A stretch of DNA of 64,000 nt, taken from NCBI RefSeq assembly GCF_014189535.1, contig NZ_CP050308.1, forward strand, positions 1 to 64,000. The letters are read 5' to 3'. The position numbers and the translations under genes were made by a program. How positions within the stretch are numbered: the first letter of the stretch is position 1; each line of letters begins with the position of its first letter. This stretch comes from Rhizobium lusitanum (GTDB lineage Bacteria > Pseudomonadota > Alphaproteobacteria > Rhizobiales > Rhizobiaceae). Positions 1-8,343 of this stretch are shown piece by piece. The notes under the pieces were generated by a model. That model was not told the origin of the DNA and made no database searches. It was given only the letters and a program-made list of their open reading frames with translations.

Positions 1-1710
1 ACGGCCGTTGATTTCGTCGCCAAACGCGGCATCAGTATCGATCTCGCCGGCATCCCGCTCGACGACAAGAAGACCTACGAGATGCTCGCGCGCGGCGAGA
101 CGGTCGGCGTGTTCCAGGTGGAAAGTGCCGGCATGCGCAAGGCGCTGATCGGCATGCGCCCGGACTGCATCGAGGATATTATCGCGCTCGTGGCGCTCTA
201 TCGTCCAGGCCCGATGGAAAACATCCCGGTCTACAATGCCCGCAAGCATGGCGAGGAAGAGATCGAGTCGATCCACCCGACCATCGACTATCTCCTGAAG
301 GAAACCCAGGGCGTTATCGTTTACCAGGAGCAGGTGATGCAGGTCGCCCAGGTCCTGTCGGGCTATTCGCTCGGCGAGGCCGATCTTCTGCGCCGCGCCA
401 TGGGTAAGAAGATCAAGGCGGAGATGGACCAGCAGCGCGAGCGCTTCGTCGATGGCGCCGTTAAGAATGGCGTGTCGAAGGGGCAATCGGACGTCATTTT
501 CGATCTGCTCGCCAAGTTCGCCAACTACGGCTTCAACAAGTCGCACGCCGCCGCCTACGCCATCGTCTCCTACCAGACGGCCTATATGAAGGCGCATTAT
601 CCGGTTGAGTTTCTCGCAGCGTCGATGACGCTCGATATGGCGAACACCGAAAAGGTCAACGACTTCCGTCAGGACGCCAAGCGCCTCGGTATCGAGGTGA
701 TCGCGCCGTCGATCCAGACCTCGTTCCGTCGTTTCGAGACGGGTGAGAACCGCATCTATTACGCTCTGGCCGCCCTCAAGGGTGTCGGCGAATCCGCCGT
801 CGAACATATTGTTGAAGTTCGCGGCGAGCAGCCTTTCGCCGGTATCGAGGATTTCTGCCTGCGCATTGATCCGAAGCAGATCAACCGCCGCGTGCTGGAA
901 AGCCTGATCTTCGCTGGCGCCTTCGATTGCTTCGAGATCGACCGCGCGCAACTGATCGGCGGGATCGACCGGATCATGGGCTATGCGCAGGTCGCGCAGG
1001 AAAACAAGCGCAGCGGTCAGCATGACATGTTCGGAAGTGCGGCCTCTGGCCCTGAGAAGATCTCGTTCTCGCCATTCACGCCCTGGCTCGCCTCGGAGCG
1101 GCTGCTCCGCGAATTCCAGGTTCTCGGCTTCTATCTGACGGCTCATCCGCTCGACAGTTACAAGAGCGTGCTCGATAAGATGCGCGTGCAGAATTTCGCC
1201 GATTTCTCCACGGCGGTGAAGCAGGGGGCCAGCAACGGCCGTCTCGCCGGTACGGTCATCTCGAAGCAGGAACGCAAGACGCGCACCGGCAACAAGATGG
1301 GCATCTTCGTCTTCTCCGATGCTTCGGGCCAGTTCGAAACCGTGCTGTTCTCCGAAGTGCTCAGTCAATATCGCGACGTGCTCGAAGTGGGCAAATCCTT
1401 CGTCATAACGGCCCAGGCCGACGAGCGGCCGGAAGGTATCAGTCTACGGCTGCACACGGCACAGTCGCTGGAGGAGAAGTCGCTGCAGATGCAGAAGGCA
1501 TTGCGCGTGTATGTCCGCGATTCCGGTCCGCTGAAGGCGGTGGCCGCCCATCTCAACGCCCGGGGCGATGGCCTGGTCTCCTTTATTGTCATCAAGGAGG
1601 AGGGCAAGCGCGAGGTGGAAGTGGTGCTGTCCGAGAAATACCGCATCACGCCGGAGATCGCAGCCGCGTTGCGCACGGCACCCGGTGTGATCGATGTCGA
1701 GCTGGTCTAG
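1..1710 (+). CDS. dnaE: DNA polymerase III alpha subunit, C-terminal part (5' end outside window)
   Basis: This is the 3' end of the gene for the replicative polymerase subunit. The frame is open from base 1 and 569 residues are visible, about half of the usual 1,160 or so. Visible blocks are the fingers region (GVFQVESAGMRKAL, then LVALYRPGPMENIP), the FNKSHAAAYA stretch, a helix-hairpin-helix segment (ALKGVGESAVEHI) and a C-terminal OB fold (GRLAGTVISKQERKTRTGNK). The QHDMF at visible residues 340-344 matches the internal beta-clamp-binding motif known from E. coli DnaE (QADMF). The stop codon overlaps the stop of the convergent L,D-transpeptidase gene inside a shared CTAG. The catalytic aspartates of the palm lie upstream of the window. 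Confidence 0.97.
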   Translation, partial: TAVDFVAKRGISIDLAGIPLDDKKTYEMLARGETVGVFQVESAGMRKALIGMRPDCIEDIIALVALYRPGPMENIPVYNARKHGEEEIESIHPTIDYLLKETQGVIVYQEQVMQVAQVLSGYSLGEADLLRRAMGKKIKAEMDQQRERFVDGAVKNGVSKGQSDVIFDLLAKFANYGFNKSHAAAYAIVSYQTAYMKAHYPVEFLAASMTLDMANTEKVNDFRQDAKRLGIEVIAPSIQTSFRRFETGENRIYYALAALKGVGESAVEHIVEVRGEQPFAGIEDFCLRIDPKQINRRVLESLIFAGAFDCFEIDRAQLIGGIDRIMGYAQVAQENKRSGQHDMFGSAASGPEKISFSPFTPWLASERLLREFQVLGFYLTAHPLDSYKSVLDKMRVQNFADFSTAVKQGASNGRLAGTVISKQERKTRTGNKMGIFVFSDASGQFETVLFSEVLSQYRDVLEVGKSFVITAQADERPEGISLRLHTAQSLEEKSLQMQKALRVYVRDSGPLKAVAAHLNARGDGLVSFIVIKEEGKREVEVVLSEKYRITPEIAAALRTAPGVIDVELV

Positions 1711-2975
1711 CCCTTCTTGCCCAATGCACCGCTGTTGGTGATGGTGATGAAATCGGTTCCGTTGCCGGTTTCAGGGCCGACGCCGGTGTCGGAAATCGTT
1801 AGGGACGATCCTGCCGTCAGCAGATCCCCGATCCTGCGCCTGATGTCGTCGGGTATGGTAATGCGGTTCAGCGCGCGGTCGGCGGCGTCGAACGCTTCCG
1901 CCTGTTCTTCGCTGGTGATGCCGAGCCGTTTCTTCGTATCCTTGGAAAGATCCTCCTCCAACGTCACGCCGAACCAGTTCGCCTTGCCGTTCATCCTATC
2001 GATCGTATTTGCAGTGAAGAAATGCGTGCCGAGTGCTTCCTGCGGCTCGGCGATGATCGCGGGCGCTTCGAACAGTGGCTTGAAGTTCTGGCGCACCATG
2101 ATTGCGCCGTTCGGCGGCTCGCCCTTGCCGGCGGCGGCATAGACCGCCGTCATCAGAGCCGGGCTAACAAGGCTGCCCGATGTCGGGATGCCGTGCGCCT
2201 TCTTGAAGTCGCTGATTGCTTGCACGGTCGCTGGTCCGAGCAGACCGTCCGGCGTACCGGTCGCAAAACCCATGCCGTTCAACAGACCTTGCAGGTCGCG
2301 GACGTTTTCACGTAATCCCCGGCGGGTCATCAGGATGCTGAGCGGAGCCTGGTCGACAGGCTGCGCTGTCCGCGCGGCGGTTGGCATCGGCAAGGCGGCT
2401 GTATCGTTCGTGGCGACCTGCACCGATTGCGCTTGTGGCATGAAGACAGCTGTCGTCGGGCGCAGCTCGATATCGGAGAACAGTACTGAGGCGGGTGCTG
2501 CCTCGGGCTGGAACAGCATGGCGTGCTCGAAAGGCTGCGGCACCAGTGGATGGTCGGCGATGACGACATGCACGCCGCGCTCGGTCATCTGGTAGAGCAT
2601 CTTGGCGAATGCCTTCGGCATGCGCACGCAGCCATGCGAGGCGGGATAATTCGGCACTGAATTGGATTCGTGCAGCGCGATACCGGACCAGGTCAGCCGC
2701 TGCATGAAGGGCATCGGCGAGTTCGAATAGAGATTGGACTCGTGATAGACCTCTTTCTCCAGAATGGAGAAGATGCCGCTGGGTGTCGTGTGGCCGCGCT
2801 TGCCGGTCGAAACCTTCGATGTCGCCACCACCTTGTCGCCGTCATAGACGGCCAGCGACTGCCGGTCCTTGGACACGACGATCTGCAACGTGCGGACATC
2901 GTCCGCCGCAAGGGCAGGGTGAACGAGAGCTGTGGCCGACAACAGGCCCAGTCCGAAAAGAAAACACGGCTTCAT
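1707..2975 (-). CDS. L,D-transpeptidase (YkuD family) with peptidoglycan-binding domain
   Basis: The predicted 422-residue exported enzyme would form 3-3 cross-links in peptidoglycan or attach proteins to it. It begins with a signal peptide of about 24 residues ending in HPALAA. The YkuD catalytic domain follows and ends in the signature SHGCVRM (about residues 113-119), with the catalytic cysteine and an upstream histidine in ALHESNS. A PG_binding_1 domain is visible around residues 225-285 (DLQGLLNGMGF, TPDGLLGPATVQAI). ATG at 2975 is preferred; an in-frame GTG lies two codons upstream at 2981. No strong ribosome-binding site precedes either start. The gene is divergent from the CelD-TPR gene and convergent with dnaE. 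Rhizobia carry many paralogues of this family, so no symbol is given. Confidence 0.93.
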   Translation of the reverse strand: MKPCFLFGLGLLSATALVHPALAADDVRTLQIVVSKDRQSLAVYDGDKVVATSKVSTGKRGHTTPSGIFSILEKEVYHESNLYSNSPMPFMQRLTWSGIALHESNSVPNYPASHGCVRMPKAFAKMLYQMTERGVHVVIADHPLVPQPFEHAMLFQPEAAPASVLFSDIELRPTTAVFMPQAQSVQVATNDTAALPMPTAARTAQPVDQAPLSILMTRRGLRENVRDLQGLLNGMGFATGTPDGLLGPATVQAISDFKKAHGIPTSGSLVSPALMTAVYAAAGKGEPPNGAIMVRQNFKPLFEAPAIIAEPQEALGTHFFTANTIDRMNGKANWFGVTLEEDLSKDTKKRLGITSEEQAEAFDAADRALNRITIPDDIRRRIGDLLTAGSSLTISDTGVGPETGNGTDFITITNSGALGKKG

Positions 2976-3174
2976 ACACACATACCAAAACGCAATACTC
3001 GTATTGATGCAGACTAGACTTCGAAGTTTAAGGAAGACTTGAAGACAAGCGATCTATTCGAAATGCTTTTCGATGATTCACCACGATGAGACCTGCGCTA
3101 TCGGCGCAATTGCGGCAAGATGTATTTTATGTAATTCTTAAGTTACAGAATGTGGAGCCGGATGGGGGTTCGAC

Positions 3175-4926
3175 ATGCAAGTGGACGTGATCGAAAAGCT
3201 GGAAGATCTGCAAGCGTTGAAAGGCAACTGGGATCGGATCTATGAGATCGACCCGGAAGCGCACTGCTTTTTGTCCTCAACGTGGATATCGAACTGGTTT
3301 GCCTCGCGCAGCTTGCCCTGGTTCGTGCTGGCGGCGAGGGAGGAGGCTGATGGCGCCTATGTGGCATTCTTCCCGATCCAGCTTGGCACTGGCCTTGATC
3401 GGGGCAAGGGCTTTTACAATATCGTCGCCATGGGCGGCTCCTACTTCGCGCCCTATACCGGCATTCTCAGCGATCCCGCCTATGCCGATGCATCGGCCCT
3501 GGCCTTTGCGGAGCATATCCGCACCTTCAATTGGCGCAGCCTGCATCTGGACGGCATCGATCGATCATCCGCGCGGATCGGGCGTTTCCTTGAACATTTC
3601 CCGCCCAAGGATTTTACCGGCGACCGGGTTAAGCATCCCGCGCGGATCCAGAACGCGACAGATCGGGTCGATCCGGAGATCCATCTCCATGTGACGCTGC
3701 CGGCGGATTTCGAATCTTTCCTCGACGAAAAGCTGCGCCCGCAGGTGCGGCGCAATATCCGCCTCGGTCTGCGCAAGCTGGACGGTTCAACAACGCTCCG
3801 GGTGACGCATGGTGAGAGTGGAGCCACTGAGGCGGACTTGGCGACGCTGCTCAGCCTCTGGGAGAAGCAATGGGGACAGCGCGATCCAGGTCATGCACGG
3901 TACGTCCTCGACAATGCGCGGTCACTTTTGCCGCATTGCCTCCGTGATGGCGATCTCTTTCTGCCGATCCTGTGGCAGGACGAGACGCCGATCGCGGCTG
4001 CCGCCATCCTTCTCGATCGCCCCAGAAAGCGGCTGATCTGTTTCTTGAGCGCGCGTGACGTCACCATCCGGGATATGTCTCCAGGCTTGATACTGCACGC
4101 CTATACGATCCGTTGGGCGATAGAGAACGGCTTTCGAATCTACGATCTCGGTGCGGGCAATTACGCGCACAAATATGCTTTCGGCTCCGTCAGCCGGCGT
4201 ATCGAACATTATCGGATCGACACGAGGACAGGACGGAATCTGGGCGAGCGCCTGGATCCGCATTGCCTGCCGCTTGCGCTTGCCCGCGTCAAAGATCTGC
4301 ATGCCGCCGGCGATCAGAGCGATGCCGAGATTGGCTGCCGACAGATCCTCGCCGTCGAGCCCACGCATGGGGAAGCATTGGCGCTCTACCGCGACATTGC
4401 GGCGTCGCGGACGCTATGGCAGAAAATCTGGTCCGATGATGCCCCGGCCGGTGACCAGGGATCTGCCGATCGTGTCCAGGCGGAAAGGCAATGCCGCGCC
4501 GCGATCGCTGAAAATCCCGGAGATTTCGATGCCGCGCACCGGCTGAGCATACTCTTGCTGCTACGCGGCGAGGCCGGGGAGGCGGAGGCCGAGATCGGGC
4601 GGGCGCTGGAGCTGCGCCCCGATTCCGCTGCCGCCCATTGCACCTACGGCAATATCCTTGCCGCGACCCGGAATTTCGAGGCGGCCGTCATCCGTTATGA
4701 TCGCGCGCTTGCCCTGGAACCGGATTATGCCGTCGCCCACAACAACAAGGGCAACGCCTTGCGCCACCTCGGGCGCCCCGACGAGGCGCTGGCGAGCTAT
4801 GAAAACGCGATTGCGACTAGGCCGGACTACGAGCAGGCACTTGCCAATCGTGCAGCACTTTTCGATGAAGAGCCGGATATGCTGCCGGCGCTCTCTCACG
4901 TCCCGCGCTTGCCGCCGAATGTGTAG
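3175..4926 (+). CDS. CelD/BcsL-type GNAT acetyltransferase fused to C-terminal TPR repeats
   Basis: The 583-residue protein has an N-terminal GNAT fold of the Acetyltransf_6 (CelD/FemAB-like) type. The family core is visible at about residues 180-335 ([15 protein letters not shown], and further on [16 protein letters not shown]). After a linker of about 100 residues come at least three TPR-like helix pairs, roughly residues 450-570, with the usual spacing ([38 protein letters not shown]). ATG 3175 is preceded by a GGGGG ribosome-binding site at good distance. CelD-family enzymes are tied to cellulose or other polysaccharide and envelope modification. The acceptor here cannot be read from sequence. 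The last 31 bp overlap the convergent dinB gene. No partner genes for polysaccharide synthesis lie nearby. Confidence 0.88.
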   Translation: MQVDVIEKLEDLQALKGNWDRIYEIDPEAHCFLSSTWISNWFASRSLPWFVLAAREEADGAYVAFFPIQLGTGLDRGKGFYNIVAMGGSYFAPYTGILSDPAYADASALAFAEHIRTFNWRSLHLDGIDRSSARIGRFLEHFPPKDFTGDRVKHPARIQNATDRVDPEIHLHVTLPADFESFLDEKLRPQVRRNIRLGLRKLDGSTTLRVTHGESGATEADLATLLSLWEKQWGQRDPGHARYVLDNARSLLPHCLRDGDLFLPILWQDETPIAAAAILLDRPRKRLICFLSARDVTIRDMSPGLILHAYTIRWAIENGFRIYDLGAGNYAHKYAFGSVSRRIEHYRIDTRTGRNLGERLDPHCLPLALARVKDLHAAGDQSDAEIGCRQILAVEPTHGEALALYRDIAASRTLWQKIWSDDAPAGDQGSADRVQAERQCRAAIAENPGDFDAAHRLSILLLLRGEAGEAEAEIGRALELRPDSAAAHCTYGNILAATRNFEAAVIRYDRALALEPDYAVAHNNKGNALRHLGRPDEALASYENAIATRPDYEQALANRAALFDEEPDMLPALSHVPRLPPNV

Positions 4927-6185
4927 CCGGTTTCGACCGTCTTGTTACCGAATTTTTCCCTGAGCTTGTCCATTGCAGCCTCGGCTGCTGCGCGGCGGGT
5001 GGCCTGTTCGTCGATCAGATCCGGAGGGTCGGCGCGGGCGGCGTCGCAAAGATCGGTTACGCCGATGCCGATCAGGCGGAATTTCGTGCCATCGGTCTCG
5101 TGTTCGAGCAATCGCAAGCCGGTACGGAAGATGCGGTCGGCAAGCTGGGTCGGATCTTCGAGGCGGCGGTTGCGGGTCCGGCTTTTGAAATCTGCCGTTT
5201 TCAGCTTCAGTACGACAGTGTGCCCGGCGATCTCGCCGTGCTTCAGGCGTCGCGATACTTTTTCGGAGAGATCGCGAAGGATCGGCACGAGATCGTCGTG
5301 GCGAGAGATATCCTCGAAGAAGGTCGTTTCCGCCGATACGCTCTTCGCCTCGTCATTCAGATGCACCGTGCGGTCGTCGATGCCGCGCGACAGGCGGAAA
5401 AGTCTTTGGCCAATGACGCCATAGCGGCGCATCAGGTCGCCTTCGTCCATGGTCTGGAGCTGGCCGATGGTGCGGATGCCGCTGCTTTCCAGCGTTGCCG
5501 CAAAGGCCTTGCCGACGCCCCAGATGGTCGTCACGGGACGCGGCTCCAGAAACGACAGCGCCTCCTCACGACCGATCACCGAAAAGCCACGCGGCTTCTG
5601 CAGGTCGGACGCCACCTTGGCGAGGAACTTGCAATAGGAAAGGCCGACCGAGATGGTGATGCCGATCTCGCTTTCGATACGCTTGACAAATTTCGCAAGG
5701 ATTCGCGCTGGCGGGTCATGATGCAGGCGCTGCGTGCCCTCGAGTTCCAGAAAGGCCTCGTCGATCGAAAGCGGCTGCACCAGCGGCGTCAGCTCCTGCA
5801 TCAGCGTCCTCACCTCGCGACCGACGCGGACATATTTCTCCATGTTCGGGCGGATGACGACCGCCTGCGGACAGGCCTCCAGCGCCTTGAACATCGGCAT
5901 GGCGGAGCGGACGCCATGGATGCGGGCGATATAGCAGGCGGTGGACACGACGCCGCGCTTGCCGCCGCCGATGATGACCGGCTTGTCCGCCAGCTCCGGA
6001 TTGTCGCGCTTTTCGATCGAGGCATAGAAGGCGTCGCAATCGATATGCGCCAGCGTCAGGTCGTAGAGTTCGCGGTGATAGACAAGGCGCGGGCTGCCGC
6101 AGGCACGGCAACGCGTTCGCTCGCTCAATTGCTCGCTCAAGCAATCGCGGCAAAAACCTGAAATTTTGTCGGGCGCGCTGATCAT
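4896..6185 (-). CDS. dinB: DNA polymerase IV (Y-family translesion polymerase) with N-terminal Cys4 motif
   Basis: This error-prone polymerase bypasses DNA lesions. Y-family motifs are clear: [12 protein letters not shown] with catalytic Asp49 and Asp51, and LSIDEAFLE with Asp142 and Glu143, followed by a helix-hairpin-helix ([17 protein letters not shown]) and the little-finger region. The first 30 residues carry C12-x2-C15-x10-C26-x2-C29, a probable zinc-binding knuckle absent from E. coli DinB. ATG 6185 is chosen because a good promoter and SOS box lie immediately upstream; the alternative ATG at 6209 would precede the predicted transcription start. That choice gives 429 residues. The gene overlaps the convergent CelD-TPR gene by 31 bp. 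LexA control is inferred from the operator. Confidence 0.95.
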   Translation of the reverse strand: MISAPDKISGFCRDCLSEQLSERTRCRACGSPRLVYHRELYDLTLAHIDCDAFYASIEKRDNPELADKPVIIGGGKRGVVSTACYIARIHGVRSAMPMFKALEACPQAVVIRPNMEKYVRVGREVRTLMQELTPLVQPLSIDEAFLELEGTQRLHHDPPARILAKFVKRIESEIGITISVGLSYCKFLAKVASDLQKPRGFSVIGREEALSFLEPRPVTTIWGVGKAFAATLESSGIRTIGQLQTMDEGDLMRRYGVIGQRLFRLSRGIDDRTVHLNDEAKSVSAETTFFEDISRHDDLVPILRDLSEKVSRRLKHGEIAGHTVVLKLKTADFKSRTRNRRLEDPTQLADRIFRTGLRLLEHETDGTKFRLIGIGVTDLCDAARADPPDLIDEQATRRAAAEAAMDKLREKFGNKTVETGYTFGGKRGT

Positions 6186-6192
6186 GAAACGA

Positions 6193-6242
6193 GAACAAAA
6201 ATTGAACATCGCTACCTTATGTTCTAAGCTCGCGAGTCTCAA
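6193..6242 (-). promoter_or_regulatory. dinB promoter with LexA (SOS) box
   Basis: Read on the minus strand there is TTGAGA (6242-6237), a 17-bp spacer and TAAGGT (6219-6214), a plausible -35/-10 pair. Directly downstream GTTC-aattttt-GTTC (6207-6193) fits exactly the direct-repeat GTTC-N7-GTTC LexA box known in alphaproteobacteria. It would cover the transcription start, so LexA binding should block initiation. The dinB start codon follows 7 bases later. Confidence 0.8.
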
Positions 6243-6266
6243 GGCGCAAATGTGCCAAAGGAGGGG

Positions 6267-6848
6267 ATGTTGGAGGAATTGAAAGTGCTGCCCCTGACGT
6301 CGGATCGATGGAGCGATTTCGAAACGCTCTTCGGCCCGAGCGGCGCTTGCTATGGTTGCTGGTGCACCCATTTCCGTATTCCGACATCTGATCGCAAGAC
6401 GATGGATGCCGGTGCCAAGAAGGCGTTCATGCAGGCACGAGTCGCCGCAGGTTCTCCGCCCGGCATTCTTGGTTATATCGACGAACGGCCAATCGCTTGG
6501 GCGCAGGTTGGCCCGCGCTCCGAGCTGCCGCAGTGGAATTCCCCGAAAACCGTGTCACGGCCGCTCGATCCGGCCGATGCCGACGATGGTTCCGTTTGGG
6601 CTGTCAGCTGCTTCTTCATGAACTCACGCGATCGCGGCAAGGGATATAGCCACCGCATGCTGTCAGAGGCGGTAAATTTCGCCAAGGCCTCCGGCGCCCG
6701 CATCCTTGAAGGCTGTCCGATCGAACGGACGAAACAATCGAAATCCGTTGGCCTCTATGTCGGCTCGCTGCGCATATTCGAGGCGGCCGGATTTTCCGAA
6801 GTGGCGAAACGAAAGGATGGGCGACCCTTGATGCGCTTGGTTCTATGA
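6267..6848 (+). CDS. GNAT family N-acetyltransferase
   Basis: This 193-residue protein has the GNAT pattern. An early Cys-rich GACYGCWC segment is followed by a central beta strand ([13 protein letters not shown]), an acceptor-binding strand ([22 protein letters not shown]) that supplies the coenzyme A pyrophosphate loop (RDRGKG), and a C-terminal strand ([15 protein letters not shown]). The substrate is unknown. ATG 6267 has AGGAGG only two bases upstream, closer than ideal; an in-frame GTG at 6252 is the alternative start. The gene is divergent from dinB across about 80 bp, so their promoters must nearly touch, and it ends 17 bp before the convergent HAD gene. There is no sign that it belongs to the SOS response. 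Confidence 0.82.
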   Translation: MLEELKVLPLTSDRWSDFETLFGPSGACYGCWCTHFRIPTSDRKTMDAGAKKAFMQARVAAGSPPGILGYIDERPIAWAQVGPRSELPQWNSPKTVSRPLDPADADDGSVWAVSCFFMNSRDRGKGYSHRMLSEAVNFAKASGARILEGCPIERTKQSKSVGLYVGSLRIFEAAGFSEVAKRKDGRPLMRLVL

Positions 6849-6865
6849 TAGCGGTGCGGCTGGGC

Positions 6866-7519
6866 TCAGCGGGCGATATGGGCGTGGATCAATGGCGCGG
6901 CTTCAGCCCAGTCGTTTGTCTGGGGAATATCGGCGGCCACAGTCGGGGCCATGCGGTGGACGATCGAATCCGGCCTCAGATTGATCAGCAGGCAGCTTGG
7001 GACATGGTCGCGAACCGAATGCAGATTGTGCGCCATGTCATCCACAAAGGCGACGGGAAGGGAGCGGGCATCATGCAGGGTCTGTACGATCGGTCCCTTC
7101 GGCTGCAGCGAGGCAATCAGCGGATAGGCAAGGCCGAGCCGGTCGAGCAGGCGGCGGCGCTGGGCCCAGAACTGCGGCGACATGGCGGTGAGGAAAACGA
7201 CGTCGGCGTCTCTCGAGAAGTCGCCGAGGGCATCGACGACGCGGTCGAGAGGCGTCTGCCACTGTTCCTGCGCTTCGAAAAAGGCTTCGATCAGGCGATG
7301 GACATCCTTTTCCTCCAAAGCCGTACCGTTGGCCTTCGAAATGATATTGCCGGTCAGCCGGAAGGACCGCGGCAGGAACTCATGGCCTTCGCCGTCGAGA
7401 AAGACCAGGAAAGGCGCAAAGAAATGCAGCACGACATCATCGACGTCGCAGACGACCAGCGGACGGTCTCCAAGACGAACATGCGACATGTCCAGTTCGA
7501 TTGGGGCGTCCATCGTCAA
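6866..7519 (-). CDS. HAD-like hydrolase
   Basis: The 217-residue protein shows the four haloacid dehalogenase motifs: motif I CDVDDVV with Asp25 (nucleophile) and Asp27, motif II FLTAMS with Thr111, motif III Lys141 in QPKGPI, and motif IV FVDDM with Asp160 and Asp161. It is therefore probably a phosphatase using an aspartyl-phosphate intermediate. The small cap region between motifs I and II does not identify the substrate. Its ATG overlaps the stop of the DUF3572 gene by four bases (ATGA), so the two are likely translationally coupled. Similar HAD-DUF3572 pairs sit next to divK in other rhizobia, as far as I recall. No signal peptide is seen, so it is probably cytoplasmic. Confidence 0.82.
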   Translation of the reverse strand: MTMDAPIELDMSHVRLGDRPLVVCDVDDVVLHFFAPFLVFLDGEGHEFLPRSFRLTGNIISKANGTALEEKDVHRLIEAFFEAQEQWQTPLDRVVDALGDFSRDADVVFLTAMSPQFWAQRRRLLDRLGLAYPLIASLQPKGPIVQTLHDARSLPVAFVDDMAHNLHSVRDHVPSCLLINLRPDSIVHRMAPTVAADIPQTNDWAEAAPLIHAHIAR

Positions 7520-7824
7520 TACTCCCCCGAGGAGAGGCCAGGCGGCGAGAAATGCGCTGCAGCAGCCATAACGGTTTCCGGCGCCATCCCGCTTGCCTCA
7601 CAGAAGGCAAGCAAGGTCGGCTCGTGGTTCATCAGGAAATCCAGCATGCCCGCAAGAAAGGCCGGTTCGTTGATGGCGTTGCGCACCTGCGCCGGCTCGA
7701 CGCCGGTCAAGGCCAGGAAACGGCCGAACATATCCGGCTCGTTGGCGAGCCAGCCAAGTACCGCGATTGCCGTCTCTTGCGGGTCGGCGGTGACCGTCTT
7801 CGAGTTCTTGAAGTTACTTTGCAT
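7516..7824 (-). CDS. DUF3572 family protein
   Basis: This small 102-residue protein is predicted to be all-alpha and matches the pattern of the DUF3572 family common in Rhizobiaceae (ETAIAVLGWLANEPDMFGRF at residues 17-36, LALTGVEPAQVR, and LDFLMNHEPTLLAFCEASG further on). The function is unknown. It is the first gene of a two-gene unit with the HAD hydrolase, joined by a 4-base ATGA overlap, and is divergent from divK. The 131-bp region shared with divK holds a palindrome and two GANTC sites, so its expression may be linked to the cell cycle; that link is inference from position only. Confidence 0.8.
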   Translation of the reverse strand: MQSNFKNSKTVTADPQETAIAVLGWLANEPDMFGRFLALTGVEPAQVRNAINEPAFLAGMLDFLMNHEPTLLAFCEASGMAPETVMAAAAHFSPPGLSSGEY

Positions 7825-7830
7825 TTTGAG

Positions 7831-7892
7831 AGGTAAGTTACCTATTTTTCAACCAAATGCCGATAATGTCCGATTCAAATATTTTTGGAATC
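7831..7892. promoter_or_regulatory. divK/DUF3572 intergenic control region: palindrome and two GANTC sites
   Basis: A near-perfect palindrome AGGTAA-g-TTACCT lies at 7831-7843. Two GANTC sites, the methylation target of the alphaproteobacterial CcrM methylase, follow at 7872-7876 (GATTC) and 7888-7892 (GAATC). In Caulobacter and relatives, GANTC pairs in promoters are read by GcrA. A TATATT-like element lies further downstream near 7907. Binding by any specific protein is inferred. Confidence 0.5.
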
Positions 7893-7955
7893 GATTTGTC
7901 GCGACCTTATATTTTCAGCAAGTGGATGCAATACCGAATGCAGGGACAGCTCTCC

Positions 7956-8327
7956 ATGCCTAAGCAAGTGATGATTGTAGAAGACAACGAGCTGAATATG
8001 AAGCTCTTTCGAGATCTGATCGAGGCGTCGGGCTACACGACGATCCAGACACGGAACGGCATGGAAGCACTTGACCTTGCTCGGAAACACCGCCCGGACC
8101 TGATCCTCATGGATATCCAGCTTCCCGAGGTTTCGGGACTGGAAGTGACGAAATGGCTGAAGGAGGATGACGACTTGCACGTCATCCCGGTGATCGCGGT
8201 TACCGCCTTTGCGATGAAGGGTGACGAGGAGCGCATTCGCCAGGGCGGCTGCGAAGCCTATGTCTCGAAGCCGATCTCCGTCCCGAAATTCATCGAGACC
8301 ATCAAGACTTACCTGGGCGACGCCTGA
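7956..8327 (+). CDS. divK: Cell-cycle response regulator DivK (stand-alone receiver domain)
   Basis: This 123-residue single-domain response regulator acts in the DivJ-PleC-DivL-CckA circuit controlling CtrA activity and division in alphaproteobacteria. The receiver domain is complete: acidic pair Glu9-Asp10, phosphoacceptor Asp53 in LILMDIQLP, Thr83 and Lys105. The segments [29 protein letters not shown] and [12 protein letters not shown] are almost identical to Caulobacter DivK as I recall it. ATG 7956 gives the family length; an open extension upstream is ignored because it has no counterpart. pleD begins 16 bases after the stop with its own ribosome-binding site, so the two form an operon as in Caulobacter. 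Confidence 0.97.
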   Translation: MPKQVMIVEDNELNMKLFRDLIEASGYTTIQTRNGMEALDLARKHRPDLILMDIQLPEVSGLEVTKWLKEDDDLHVIPVIAVTAFAMKGDEERIRQGGCEAYVSKPISVPKFIETIKTYLGDA

Positions 8328-8343
8328 GCGCGAGGAAAGACCG

